Shown: in pieces, positions 41,716-50,457 of the stretch
Layout of the letters: the number at the start of each line of letters is the position of its first letter
Numbering within the stretch: the first letter of the stretch is position 1
From: Rhizobacter sp. AJA081-3
Lineage (GTDB): Bacteria > Pseudomonadota > Gammaproteobacteria > Burkholderiales > Burkholderiaceae_C
Length of the DNA: 64,000 bases
Assembly (NCBI RefSeq): GCF_017795745.1
Contig: NZ_CP059067.1
Span: 1,612,001-1,676,000 of the forward strand
Direction: 5' to 3'
Translations under genes and position numbers: made by a program
Notes under the pieces: model-generated
Database searches by the model: none
What the model was told of the DNA's origin: nothing
The model's input: only the letters and a program-made list of their open reading frames with translations

Positions 41716-43353
41716 CTAAAGCGCGAACAGCAGCGGCGTGAGCAACCACAGGTAGCGCCAGTCGCGCGGTACCTCGATGACCAGCGTGGCGCTGTAAGGC
41801 CCGACGAAACCGTCGGGCTCGATGCTGCGGTAGCGGAAGTAGTAGGTGCCGCTGCTCGACGGGCGCGGCAGCGTCCACTCGGGCGCGCTCAGGTCCGCCT
41901 GCGCGACGATCTCCTTGAAGGCCGGGTCGCGCGCCAGTTCGACGTGCTGGGTGTCCTCCGCGCGGCCGCTCCAGGCCAGCGTGAGCGACTTGCCGTCTTC
42001 GCCCATGCCGCCCTTGGGGGGCTCGGGCAGCGGGCGCAATTCGAAGCGCTGCCCGTCGCTGAAGGGGCCTTTGTCGCCATCGGCCTTGGTGCTGGCGATG
42101 CGCCAGTGGTAGGTGCCGGGGCCGCCGACCTCCAGCGTCTCGCGCGTGCCGGTCAGGCCTTCGCGCTCGGCGACGATCTGCGTGAAGGCCGCATCGCTGG
42201 CCACCTGCAGCCGCACGCTCTTCGCATCGAGGTTGGGCGACCAGTTGAACTCCACCGGGCCGAGCGACTGCTTGGCGCCGGCGCGCGGCGTGTTGGTCGC
42301 CGGCGGCTCCGGCCGCGCCTTCAGCACAAAGGCACGCGCTGCGTCGTAGCCTTCGATGCCCTGGCCGTCGAGCCGCCGTGCGCGAAGGAACCACTTGGCG
42401 TCGTCGAGCCCGGCGATGCGCACGTCGCTGCCGGCCATCACCTTCTGGTCATTGACGATGCGCTCGAAGTCGGCGTCCTGGGCCACCTGCACGCGCACCG
42501 TGTCCTTCTCGGTGGGCAGCGCGAAGCGCACCAGCGGGCGCTCGAAACGCTCCGGCATCGCCGCCAGATCGGGCGCGGGCAGCAGCCTGGCCGGCACCGG
42601 CGCCTTGGCCGCGGCATCGATCGCGGCACCGAAACCGGCGGCGATGTCGGTGCCGACGCTGCGCTGCGGCGATTCGAGCTTGACCTTGCCTTCGAGCACC
42701 TCGCTGCGCGTGGCGCCGCTGTCGCCGTCGAGCGTGACGCGGTACTGGGTGCCGCGCACGCCGACCACGGCCGTGGGCGTGGTCACCTCCAGCGGCTGCG
42801 AACGCCTGAGCTTGGCGGCGAGCACCTCCACCGAGCCGCGCAGCATGCGCAGCACGCCGGTGAACAGGCCGTCGCCGGCCAGTCGCGCCGCATCGGCCTC
42901 GGTGGCGCCGGGCCCGCGGCTGGCGACGATCTCGGCCAGGCTCGACGGCGGCACGCGCACCCGCGAACCATCGGCCAGCGCCAGCACGGCCGAGCCGTTG
43001 GCTCCGGTCTGCAGCGATTGCCCTTCGGCCAGTGCCGCGCCGGGCTGCACCGTGTCGTTGCCCACGCGCACCTCGCCCACGGCACTGGTCACGCGCACGG
43101 GCAGGGCGCGCATGCGCATCAGCCGGGCCGGCACGCGCAGCACCTGTCCGGGGCGGATGAAATTCGGGTCGGGAAGGCGGTTCAGCCGGGCGATCTCGCG
43201 CCAGGCCTGCGGCCCGATGAAGACCGTCTCCGACAGGCCGATCAGCGTGTCGCGCTGGCTGACGCGGTACTCGACGACGGCCTCCTGCGCAGCCACGGCG
43301 GTCGCGCCGGCCAGGCAGGCCAGGACGAGGGCATGACGCAGCGCCAGGCTCAT
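41716..43353 (-). CDS. LysM and FecR domain protein, secreted
   Basis: A 545-aa protein with a signal peptide (ALVLACLAGATAVAAQ), a LysM domain (about 27-80; VSQRDTLIGLSETVFIGPQAWREIARLNRLPDPNFIRPGQ) that should bind peptidoglycan, and a FecR-like domain (about 95-260; LETVTSAVGEVRVG-type beta structure with TAVVGVRGTQYRV). Later regions look like two or more beta-sandwich (Ig/Fn3-like) modules with the repeated pattern VRLQVASDAAFTQIVAE. The last residues (YLWLLTPLLFAL) are hydrophobic and could be a membrane anchor. In many Burkholderiales a CHASE2 cyclase gene follows such a gene; none is here. Confidence 0.85.
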   Translation of the reverse strand: MSLALRHALVLACLAGATAVAAQEAVVEYRVSQRDTLIGLSETVFIGPQAWREIARLNRLPDPNFIRPGQVLRVPARLMRMRALPVRVTSAVGEVRVGNDTVQPGAALAEGQSLQTGANGSAVLALADGSRVRVPPSSLAEIVASRGPGATEADAARLAGDGLFTGVLRMLRGSVEVLAAKLRRSQPLEVTTPTAVVGVRGTQYRVTLDGDSGATRSEVLEGKVKLESPQRSVGTDIAAGFGAAIDAAAKAPVPARLLPAPDLAAMPERFERPLVRFALPTEKDTVRVQVAQDADFERIVNDQKVMAGSDVRIAGLDDAKWFLRARRLDGQGIEGYDAARAFVLKARPEPPATNTPRAGAKQSLGPVEFNWSPNLDAKSVRLQVASDAAFTQIVAEREGLTGTRETLEVGGPGTYHWRIASTKADGDKGPFSDGQRFELRPLPEPPKGGMGEDGKSLTLAWSGRAEDTQHVELARDPAFKEIVAQADLSAPEWTLPRPSSSGTYYFRYRSIEPDGFVGPYSATLVIEVPRDWRYLWLLTPLLFAL

Positions 43354-43354
43354 C

Positions 43355-43942
43355 TCAGCGTGGAGGGCGCAGGGCCGTCTTGGGCCGGAAGACCTTGCAC
43401 ACGGATTCGTCGGTCTCGAAGTAGGGTCCACCGAGGAGGTCGATGCAGTAGGGAACGGCGGCAAAGATGCCATGCACGCCGCGGTCCTTCAATCCCTCGA
43501 GTGTCTCGGCGATCGATTTCGGCTGGCCGGGCAGGTTGATGATCAGCGTCTTGCCGCGGATCACCGCCACCTGGCGCGACAGGATCGCCGTGGCCACGAA
43601 GTTCAGGCTGATCTGGCGCATCTGCTCGCCAAAGCCGGGCATCACCTTGTCGGCCACCGCCAGCGTGGCCTCTGGGGTGACGTCGCGTGGCGCCGGCCCG
43701 GTGCCGCCGGTGGTCAGCACGAGGTCGCATTTCGCGACGTCCACCAGCTCGCGCAGCGCGGCGCTGATCGCCTCCTGCTCGTCGGGGATCAGCCGCGTCT
43801 CCCAGGCGACCGGGTTGCGCAGCGCGCGCTTCATCCAGTCCTGCAAGGCCGGGATGCCCTTGTCCTCGTAGACGCCGGACGAGGCGCGGTCGCTGATCGA
43901 GACCAGGCCGATGCGCACGGGGTCGAAGGCGGGTTCACTCAT
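43355..43942 (-). CDS. mogA: Molybdopterin adenylyltransferase
   Basis: A 195-aa cytosolic enzyme that adenylates molybdopterin before molybdate insertion. The fold and motifs are those of MogA: GLVSISDRASSGVYEDKGIPAL at the N-terminus, LVLTTGGTGPAPRDVTPEAT as the nucleotide-binding loop, and TLIINLPGQPKSIAETLEGL. The ATG is inside the 3' end of darP (overlap of eight bases), so the two are co-translated. No molybdenum enzyme gene is in the window. The stop lies one base from the start codon of the LysM-FecR gene, suggesting one transcript darP-mogA-fecR-like. Confidence 0.95.
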   Translation of the reverse strand: MSEPAFDPVRIGLVSISDRASSGVYEDKGIPALQDWMKRALRNPVAWETRLIPDEQEAISAALRELVDVAKCDLVLTTGGTGPAPRDVTPEATLAVADKVMPGFGEQMRQISLNFVATAILSRQVAVIRGKTLIINLPGQPKSIAETLEGLKDRGVHGIFAAVPYCIDLLGGPYFETDESVCKVFRPKTALRPPR

Positions 43943-44477
43943 GGGCGGTCTCGCGCGATTGTTTGATGAACTGGAACAGCTCGCGGAAGGCGCGGCCGCT
44001 GCGCTGCTCGGGCTGCAGTGCGGCGTCCTTGCGCGCGCTGCGGATCAGGCTGCGCAGCTGCTGCGCATCGGTGCCCGGGAACTCCTGCAGGAAACCGGTG
44101 ACGGCATCGTCACTGGCGACCAGCTCGGCGCGCCAGCGCTCCGACTCGTGCAGCGACAGCGCGTCCTTGGCGCGGCCGAGCTGCATGTCGAGCACGGCCT
44201 GGCGGATCGGCTCGGTGTCGGTGCCGCGCATCAGCTTGCCGATGTACTGCATCTGCCGGCGCTTGCCTTCGTGCGTGCGCGTGCGCCGGTACTCGTGCAC
44301 CGCGTCGCGCAGGTTCTCGGGGATGGCCAGGTCCTTCACGCGCGACTCGGGCAGAGCGACCAGCGCCTCGCCGAGGTCCTGCAACTCGTGCGATTCCTTC
44401 TTGCGCTGGGTCTTGCTCGGCCGCTCGTCGGGATCGACGGGGTCATCCGAGGGCGAAAAGGGGTCGGTTCGTGGCAT
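43935..44477 (-). CDS. darP: Ribosome biogenesis factor DarP (YjgA)
   Basis: A 180-aa small, charged protein of the DUF615 family that joins late in 50S subunit assembly. Characteristic pieces are RPSKTQRKKESHELQDLGEALV, GKRRQMQYIGKLMR and LRSLIRSARKDAALQPEQRSG. It is helical and has no signal or membrane region. Divergent from pmbA with about 70 bases between, a neighbourhood (yjgA-pmbA) conserved in many beta- and gammaproteobacteria. The start is the ATG at 44477. Confidence 0.95.
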   Translation of the reverse strand: MPRTDPFSPSDDPVDPDERPSKTQRKKESHELQDLGEALVALPESRVKDLAIPENLRDAVHEYRRTRTHEGKRRQMQYIGKLMRGTDTEPIRQAVLDMQLGRAKDALSLHESERWRAELVASDDAVTGFLQEFPGTDAQQLRSLIRSARKDAALQPEQRSGRAFRELFQFIKQSRETAHE

Positions 44478-44550
44478 GGGGGAATCATGGATGACGCGTG
44501 GTTATGATAGCCCGCGCCCCTTTCCGGCCCGCTCTCCCGGCCCCACTCCC

Positions 44551-45933
44551 ATGCCCGACACCAGCCCCCGCGGATTCGCCTACACGCGAGACCAGTTCCA
44601 GCAGCTCGCCGAAGACGCCCTCGCCCTGGCGCGAACGCTCGGCGCCAGCGAGGCCGGGGCCGAGGTTTCCGAGGGCGTGGGGCTGTCGGTCAGCGTGCGC
44701 AAGGGCGAGGTCGAGAACGTCGAGCGCAACCGCGACAAGTCGCTGGGGGTGACGGTCTACGTCGGCAAGCGGCGCGGCAACGCCAGCACCTCCGATTTCT
44801 CGCGCGCGGCGCTGGAGCAGACCGTGCGCGCCGCGCACGACATCGCCCGCTTCACAGCCGAAGACCCGGCCGCCGGCCTGCCCGAGGTGGAAGACCTGGC
44901 CTTCGGCGCCGCCGCCGAGCGTGACCTCGACCTGTTCCACCCCTGGCCGATCGTCGCCGAGCAGGCGGTCGAGATCGCGCAGCGCTGCGAGGCCGCGGCG
45001 CTCGAGGTCGATCGCCGCATCACCAATTCCGATGGCGCCGGCGTGTCGGTGCAGCAATCGCACTTCATCATGGCCAACAGCCGCGGCTTCCGCGGCGGTT
45101 ATGCCAGCTCGCGGCACTCGCTGTCGGTCGCGCCGATCGCCTCGCTGCCCGGCAAGGGTGGCGACGACATGCAGCGCGACGCCTGGTACACCTCGATGCG
45201 TTCGCCCGACGACATGGCGGCGCCCGAGGCCGTGGGCCGCTACGCCGCCGAGCGGGCGCTGTCGCGCCTGCGCAGTCGCAAGATCGCCACGGCCGAGGTG
45301 CCGGTGCTGTTCGAGTCCACGGTGGCGGCGGGGCTGCTCGGCTCGCTGGTGCAGGCCGTCAGCGGCGGAGCGCTGTACCGCAAGTCGAGCTTCCTGCTCG
45401 ACAGCCTGGGCCAGCCCGTGCTCGCGCCGCACCTCGACGTGCACGAGAACCCGCACATCCCGCGCGGCAAGGGCAGCTCGCCCTTCGACGACGAGGGCGT
45501 GACCACGCGCGCACGCGACGTCGTCAAGGGGGGCGTCCTGCAGGGCTACTTCCTGTCGAGCTACTCGGCGCGCAAGCTCGGCATGCGCACCACCGGCCAC
45601 GCCGGCGGCTCGCAGAATCTCACGCTGACCAGCCGGCTCACCCAGCCCGGCGACGACCTGGAAGCGATGCTGCGCAAGCTCCATCGTGGCCTGTTCGTCA
45701 TCGAGCTGATGGGGCAGGGCGTCAATCAGGTCACCGGCGACTACTCGCGCGGCGCGGCAGGCTTCTGGGTCGACCAGGGCCGCATCGTGCACCCGGTGCA
45801 CGAGATCACCATCGCCGGCAACCTGCGCGACATGCTCAAGGGCATCGTCGCTGTCGGCGCCGATGCCTACACGAGCGGCACCAAGACGCTCAGTTCGGTG
45901 CTGGTCGAACGCATGAAACTCGCCGGCAGTTGA
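44551..45933 (+). CDS. pmbA: Metalloprotease PmbA (TldE)
   Basis: A 460-aa protein of the TldD/PmbA family. With TldD it forms a heterodimeric protease that processes peptides such as microcins and CcdA. Typical segments are GVGLSVSVRKGEVENVERNRDKSLGVTVYVG, ASTSDFSRAALEQTV, FESTVAAGLLGSLVQAVSG and GVLQGYFLSSYSARKLGMRTTGHAGGSQN. PmbA lacks the zinc HExxxH seen in TldD, and none is seen here. The ATG at 44551 gives MPDTSPRGFAY. It is not followed by tldD; the TRAP receptor gene is next. Confidence 0.95.
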   Translation: MPDTSPRGFAYTRDQFQQLAEDALALARTLGASEAGAEVSEGVGLSVSVRKGEVENVERNRDKSLGVTVYVGKRRGNASTSDFSRAALEQTVRAAHDIARFTAEDPAAGLPEVEDLAFGAAAERDLDLFHPWPIVAEQAVEIAQRCEAAALEVDRRITNSDGAGVSVQQSHFIMANSRGFRGGYASSRHSLSVAPIASLPGKGGDDMQRDAWYTSMRSPDDMAAPEAVGRYAAERALSRLRSRKIATAEVPVLFESTVAAGLLGSLVQAVSGGALYRKSSFLLDSLGQPVLAPHLDVHENPHIPRGKGSSPFDDEGVTTRARDVVKGGVLQGYFLSSYSARKLGMRTTGHAGGSQNLTLTSRLTQPGDDLEAMLRKLHRGLFVIELMGQGVNQVTGDYSRGAAGFWVDQGRIVHPVHEITIAGNLRDMLKGIVAVGADAYTSGTKTLSSVLVERMKLAGS

Positions 45934-45960
45934 CCGGGTCCACCCCCTGGGCGCGGCCCT

Positions 45961-46025
45961 GGGAAACACGTAGTTTTTCGCACGGGTAAACACCGGGCGG
46001 GGGGGTATGGCCCCCCTCCTAGAAT
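45961..46025 (+). promoter_or_regulatory. Activator-type promoter region of the TRAP receptor gene
   Basis: Two nine- to ten-base repeats (GGGAAACAC at 45961 and GGGTAAACAC at 45984) flank GTAGTTTTTCG. Next comes a G6-TATGG-C6 inverted repeat (46000-46016), and a -10-like TAGAAT at 46020-46025. There is no -35 consensus 17 bases upstream; the inverted repeat occupies that place, as in activator-dependent promoters. The NarL-type regulator at 49828-50457 is a plausible activator, by inference only. Confidence 0.55.
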
Positions 46026-46075
46026 TTCTGCGCTCAATCCCTCCTCTTCCGCGTATCCACCCTAGGAGAAATCGC

Positions 46076-47158
46076 ATGGAACGTCGCTCTTTCATCCAAC
46101 GCGCCGGCATTGCCGGGGTGCTCGCCGCCGGTGCCGCACCGGCCGTCGTGCACGCACAGGCCAACATCCGCTGGCGCCTGGCTTCGAGCTTTCCGAAGTC
46201 GCTGGATACCATCTACGGCGCCGCCGAAGTGATGGCCAAGCAGGTCAGCGACATGACCGGCGGCAAGTTCCAGATCTCGGTGCATGCCGGTGGCGAACTG
46301 ATGCCCCCGTTCGGTGTCGTCGACGGCGTGCAGAACGGCACGGTCGAGATGGCCCACACCGCGCCGTACTACTTCTTCGGCAAGGACCCGACCTTCGCGA
46401 TGGACTGCGCCATCCCGTTCGGCCTGAACAGCCGCCAGATGACGGCGTGGATGTACGAAGGCAACGGCATGAAGCTGTTCCGCGAGTTCTATGCGGGCTA
46501 CAACATCCACAACTTCCCGATGGGCAACACCGGCGCCCAGATGGGCGGCTGGTACCGCAAGGAGATCAAGTCGCTGGCCGACATCAAGGGCCTGAAGATG
46601 CGCATCGGCGGCTTCGGCGGCAAGGTGCTCGAGCGCATCGGCGGCGTGCCGCAGAACATCCCCGGCGGCGAGATCTACCAGGCGCTCGAGAAGGGCACCA
46701 TCGACGCGTCCGAGTGGGTGGGCCCGTACGACGACCAGAAGCTCGGCCTGAACAAGGTCGCGCCGAACTACTACTACCCCGGCTGGTGGGAAGGCGGCCC
46801 GCAGCTGTCGCTGTACATCAACACGAAGGCCTTTGCCGGCCTGTCGGCCGAGTACAAGGCGATCGTCGAGAACGCCGCGGCACACGCGCACACCGTGATG
46901 CAGGCCCGCTACGACGCCCGCAACCCGGCCGCGCTGAAGCAGCTCGTCGGTGCCGGCACCAAGCTGTTCCGCTTCCCGAAGGACGTGATGGACGGCGCCT
47001 TCAAGGCCGCCATGGAGGTCTACGGCGAGCTCAGCGGCAGCAACCCGGCGTGGAAGAAGATCTACGCCGACTACAACGACTTCCGGCGCGACCAGAACCT
47101 GATGTTCCGCTTCGCCGAAGCCGGCTTCGACGACTTCATGCAGCAGCAGAAGCTGTGA
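46076..47158 (+). CDS. TRAP transporter substrate-binding protein (DctP)
   Basis: A 360-aa periplasmic receptor. The N-terminus MERRSFIQRAGIAGVLAAGA is a twin-arginine signal, so it may be exported folded. The DctP fold shows IRWRLASSFPKSLDTIYGAAEVM, IPFGLNSRQMTAWMYEGNG, KIGGF-type LKMRIGGFGGKVLERIGG and EKGTIDASEWVGPYDDQKLGLNK, the last holding the ligand-binding aspartate/tryptophan region. These features fit the TRAP receptors for carboxylates such as 2-oxo acids. A strong AGGAG site precedes the ATG. The two permease genes are convergent on the other strand, not downstream. A terminator follows. Confidence 0.93.
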   Translation: MERRSFIQRAGIAGVLAAGAAPAVVHAQANIRWRLASSFPKSLDTIYGAAEVMAKQVSDMTGGKFQISVHAGGELMPPFGVVDGVQNGTVEMAHTAPYYFFGKDPTFAMDCAIPFGLNSRQMTAWMYEGNGMKLFREFYAGYNIHNFPMGNTGAQMGGWYRKEIKSLADIKGLKMRIGGFGGKVLERIGGVPQNIPGGEIYQALEKGTIDASEWVGPYDDQKLGLNKVAPNYYYPGWWEGGPQLSLYINTKAFAGLSAEYKAIVENAAAHAHTVMQARYDARNPAALKQLVGAGTKLFRFPKDVMDGAFKAAMEVYGELSGSNPAWKKIYADYNDFRRDQNLMFRFAEAGFDDFMQQQKL

Positions 47159-47191
47159 TCGCCGGCCGCCTGCGGCGGCCTGCAGCATGAA

Positions 47192-47224
47192 AAGAGCCCC
47201 GCCTTGGCGGGGCTCTTCGTTTTT
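47192..47224 (+). terminator. Intrinsic terminator after the TRAP receptor gene
   Basis: A GC-rich stem (GAGCCCCGCC with GGCGGGGCTC, extended by A/T pairs) with a very short loop is followed by TTCGTTTTT. It ends the plus-strand dctP transcript and lies between convergent genes; on the minus strand the AAAAGAG side gives a T-rich tail too, so it could act both ways. Confidence 0.85.
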
Positions 47225-47273
47225 GGGGGCAGTGAACGGAGGTGGGCGGAGCCATCCAGCTCCGCCCTGCTGT

Positions 47274-49103
47274 TCACTTCTGCCCCTGTTCCTTCTTGAT
47301 CGACTCCAGCAGGCCCTTCATTGGGTCGTCGCTCGCTCCACTCTCGGCCGGGGCCGAGGCGCCCGCAGCGCCAGAGGCACCCGGCGCGGCCGGCACGGCG
47401 AACGGGTCGTTGGCTTCTTCGCGCGGCTGCATCTGCAGCTGGTCGAGCACCTTGTTGGCGTCGATGGTGACGCCCTTCTCGATGCCGCCGGTCACCAGCG
47501 TCGGGAAGGAGATCACCGCGGCCACCATGATCAGCTGCAGCACGATGAAGGCAATCGAGCCCTTGTAGATCTGCGAGGTCTGCACGGCCGGGATGGTCTC
47601 GCCGGTGATGCGGTCCTTGTAGTCCTTCTTGGCCGCGACGCTGCGCAGGTAGAACAAGGCGAAGCCGAAGGGCGGCGTCAGGAACGAGGTCTGCAGGTTC
47701 ATCGCGATGATCACGCCGAACCAGATCAGCGTCATGTCGGCCGGCGTGCCGGGGGGCAGAAGGCCGCCGAGCATCTTGTCGGCCACCGGCGCGAGGATCG
47801 GGATGACGATGAAGGCGATCTCGAAGAAGTCGATGAAGCAGCCGAGGATGAACACCAGCACGTTCACGACGATCAGGAAACCGAGCGCGCCGCCGGGCAT
47901 CTTGTCGAACAGGTGCTCGACCCAGATGTGGCCGTCGGCGGCGTTGAAGGTGAAGCTGAACACCGTCGAGCCGATCAGGATGAACAGCACGAAGCACGAC
48001 AGCCGCGCGGTGTTGTCCAGCGCCTGCACCAGCAGCTTGAGCTGCAGCCTGCCGCGGCCCACGGCCATGATCAGCGCGCCCAGCGCACCCATCGCGCCGC
48101 CTTCGGTGGGCGTGGCGATGCCCAGGAAGATCGTGCCCAGCACCAGGAAGATCAGCACCAGCGGCGGGATCAGCACGAAGGTGACCTGCTCGGTCAGGCG
48201 CGACAGCAGGCCGATCTTCAGCGCCTTGTTGAGCAGCGCCAGCCCCAGCGCCAGCAGCGAAGCCACCGTCATCGACATGATGACGATCTCGTCGCCGGGC
48301 GCCGGCAGTTCGCGGCCGATCATCGGGTTGATGACGCTCTGGTGCACCTTCGACCAGGCGTAACCGGCCGCGCCGCACAGCGCGAACAGCGCCAGCAGCG
48401 ACTTGTGGCCGCTGGAACCGTTGGCCTCGCGGTAGATGCGCGCCTCGGGCGGCAGGGCCGGCACCCACGATGGCTTGACGATCGCGACCAGTACCACGAA
48501 CGAGAGGTACAGGCCGACCAGCAGCAGCCCCGGGATCAGCGCGCCGGCGTACATGTCGCCCACCGAGCGGCCGAGCTGGTCGGCCAGGACGATCAGCACC
48601 AGCGAGGGCGGGATGGCCTGCGCCAGCGTGCCCGAGGCGGTGATGGTGCCTGTGGCGATGGTGCGGTTGTAGCCGTAGCGCAGCATGATGGGCAGCGAGA
48701 TCAGGCCCATGGAGATGACGGCCGCCGCCACCACGCCGGTGGTGGCCGCCAGCAGCGCACCCACCAGGATCACCGCAATGGCCAGGCCGCCGCGCACCGG
48801 GCCGAACACCTGGCCGACGGTCTCGAGCAGGTCTTCGGCCATGCCGGAGCGCTCGAGGATGATGCCCATGAAGGTGAAGAAGGGGATCGCCAGCAGCGTG
48901 TCGTTCTGCATGATGCCGAACACGCGCAGCGGCAGCGCCTGGAACAAGTTGCCGCCAAACAGGCCGGCCTCCATGCCGATGAAGCCGAACAGCAGCCCGG
49001 TGGCGGCCAGGCCGAAGGCGACGGGAATGCCCGAGAGCAGGAAGACGAACAGCCCCGCGAACATCAGCGGGACGAAGTTCTGGACGATGAACGAGGTTTC
49101 CAT
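47274..49103 (-). CDS. TRAP transporter large permease (DctM)
   Basis: A 609-aa inner-membrane protein with about 12 or more transmembrane helices, forming the sodium-coupled transport channel with DctQ. Family motifs include FFTFMGIILERSGMAEDLLETVGQ, AVISMGLISLPIML, ASGTLAQAIPPSLVLIVLADQ and FLGIATPTEGGAMGALGALI. It is longer than the usual 425 residues because of a central insertion (about 250-320) and a C-terminal hydrophilic, Ala/Pro-rich tail of about 70 residues. It directly follows dctQ with no gap on the minus strand. Confidence 0.94.
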   Translation of the reverse strand: METSFIVQNFVPLMFAGLFVFLLSGIPVAFGLAATGLLFGFIGMEAGLFGGNLFQALPLRVFGIMQNDTLLAIPFFTFMGIILERSGMAEDLLETVGQVFGPVRGGLAIAVILVGALLAATTGVVAAAVISMGLISLPIMLRYGYNRTIATGTITASGTLAQAIPPSLVLIVLADQLGRSVGDMYAGALIPGLLLVGLYLSFVVLVAIVKPSWVPALPPEARIYREANGSSGHKSLLALFALCGAAGYAWSKVHQSVINPMIGRELPAPGDEIVIMSMTVASLLALGLALLNKALKIGLLSRLTEQVTFVLIPPLVLIFLVLGTIFLGIATPTEGGAMGALGALIMAVGRGRLQLKLLVQALDNTARLSCFVLFILIGSTVFSFTFNAADGHIWVEHLFDKMPGGALGFLIVVNVLVFILGCFIDFFEIAFIVIPILAPVADKMLGGLLPPGTPADMTLIWFGVIIAMNLQTSFLTPPFGFALFYLRSVAAKKDYKDRITGETIPAVQTSQIYKGSIAFIVLQLIMVAAVISFPTLVTGGIEKGVTIDANKVLDQLQMQPREEANDPFAVPAAPGASGAAGASAPAESGASDDPMKGLLESIKKEQGQK

Positions 49104-49706
49104 TTACTTGTCTCCCGCCAGCTTCTTCTCGGCCGCGGCGGCCAGTTCTTCGGCGAGCAGCTCTTCGTCGGATTTGTGGTGCTCCATGCTCATCGGCTCG
49201 GGGATGATGCCGCGCAGGAAGGCGATGCGCTTGACCAGCTCCGACAGCGCCTGCAGCAGCAGGATGCCGAAGCCCAGCGGGATCAGCAGGTAGACCGGCC
49301 AGCGGATCAGGCCGCCGGCGTTCTGCGACATCTCGCCCGACTGCCAGGCGCCCTGGAACAGCGGCCAGCTCAGGCGGATGAGGATCAGGCACAGCGGGAT
49401 CAGGAAGACGACGATGCCCAGCGTGTCGATGATGGCGTTGGTGCGCTTGGACAACTTGGAAGAGATGAAGTCGATGCGCACGTGCACGTTGCGCAGGAAG
49501 GCATAACCCGCGCCCAGCATGAACACGGCCGCGAACAGGTACCACTGCACCTCGAGGAACGCGTTCGAGCCGATGTTGAACGCCTTGCGCACGATGGCGT
49601 TGGTGGCGCTGATGAGCACGGCTGCCAGCACCAGCCAGCGGATGAGTTGGCCGATGCGGTCGTTGAAACGATCGATCAGGCCCGACAGGGAGAGCAGGGC
49701 AGACAA
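49104..49706 (-). CDS. TRAP transporter small permease (DctQ), TTG start
   Basis: A 200-aa inner-membrane protein with four predicted helices (about 15-35, 50-70, 90-110, 130-155). It is the small membrane subunit of the TRAP transporter. Motifs: FLEVQWYLFAAVFMLGAGYAFLRNVHVRID and NAGGLIRWPVYLLIPLGFGILLLQAL. A TTG at 49706 preceded by GGAG gives MSALLSLSGL and is preferred; an ATG at 49787 would add 27 residues of weaker sequence. The stop abuts the dctM start. It lies about 120 bases downstream of the NarL-type regulator gene. Confidence 0.85.
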   Translation of the reverse strand: MSALLSLSGLIDRFNDRIGQLIRWLVLAAVLISATNAIVRKAFNIGSNAFLEVQWYLFAAVFMLGAGYAFLRNVHVRIDFISSKLSKRTNAIIDTLGIVVFLIPLCLILIRLSWPLFQGAWQSGEMSQNAGGLIRWPVYLLIPLGFGILLLQALSELVKRIAFLRGIIPEPMSMEHHKSDEELLAEELAAAAEKKLAGDK

Positions 49707-49827
49707 GGCAATCTCCGGGAGTTCTGGAATACGGGCGCGCAATGGCGCGATGGTGCCGATGAAACCGCGATCCCCGCCGGCGCGCAACGGGTGAAACCGG
49801 TACGTGGAACTACGCAGCGGCCGCGGA

Positions 49828-50457
49828 TCAGGCGCCGCCGATCGACCGGCAACGCTCCACCGCGTACTTGATGAGCTCGGCCTGGCCGGCCAGGCCGAGC
49901 TTGCGGCGGATGTTGTGGCGGTGCGTCTCGACGGTGCGCACGCTCATGCCCAGCGTCTGGGCGATCTGCCGGCTCGCCAGGCCATCGGCCAGGCAGCGCA
50001 GGATCTCGGTCTCGCGGGCCGACAGCAGCGGGCGGCTCTCGTCGGGCCGCCCGGCGGTGGCGGCCAGCCCCGAGCCGAGGAAGTTGCGGCCTTCGGCGAC
50101 CGCGAGGATGGCGGCCACGATCTCTTCCGACGGCGCCTCCTTCAGCACATAGCCGCGCGCGCCGGCCGCCAGCGCCCGGTGCACGTACTCGGGGTTGTCG
50201 TACATGCTGAGCATCAGCACGCGCAGCGTCGGGTGGCGCTCGCGCAGCCGGGTGGTGAGCTCGATGCCATTGACCTGCTTCATGCCCACGTCCATCAGCA
50301 CCAGGTCGGGGCGCAGTCGGTCCACCTGCTCGAAAGCCTGCGCCGCGTCGCCGGCCTCGCCGACCACCTCGATGCCTGCCACGCCGGACAGGCGCGCGCG
50401 CAGGCCCTCGCGCACCAGCGGGTGGTCGTCGACGAGCAGGACCTTGCAGTCGTTCAT
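49828..50457 (-). CDS. NarL/LuxR-family response regulator
   Basis: A 209-aa regulator with a receiver domain (about 5-118; VLLVDDHPLVREGL acidic pair, LVLMDVGMKQVNG phospho-acceptor, YVLKEAPSEE lysine) and a C-terminal HTH_LuxR domain (about 145-205; LSARETEILRCLADGLASRQIAQTLGMSVRTVETHRHNIRRKLG). Its ATG overlaps the kinase stop by four bases, so the two form a two-component pair. It lies directly upstream of dctQM and likely controls the TRAP genes, by context only. Confidence 0.93.
   Translation of the reverse strand: MNDCKVLLVDDHPLVREGLRARLSGVAGIEVVGEAGDAAQAFEQVDRLRPDLVLMDVGMKQVNGIELTTRLRERHPTLRVLMLSMYDNPEYVHRALAAGARGYVLKEAPSEEIVAAILAVAEGRNFLGSGLAATAGRPDESRPLLSARETEILRCLADGLASRQIAQTLGMSVRTVETHRHNIRRKLGLAGQAELIKYAVERCRSIGGA

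Noticed and set aside
46000-46016. G6/C6 inverted repeat as a terminator of pmbA
   Set aside because: It is followed by a -10-like box and the TRAP gene and lacks a T-run, so a promoter element is more likely.
47187-49871. Open frame of about 890 codons on the plus strand
   Set aside because: It is antisense to the TRAP permease genes and has only low-complexity Gln/Asp/His/Arg sequence.
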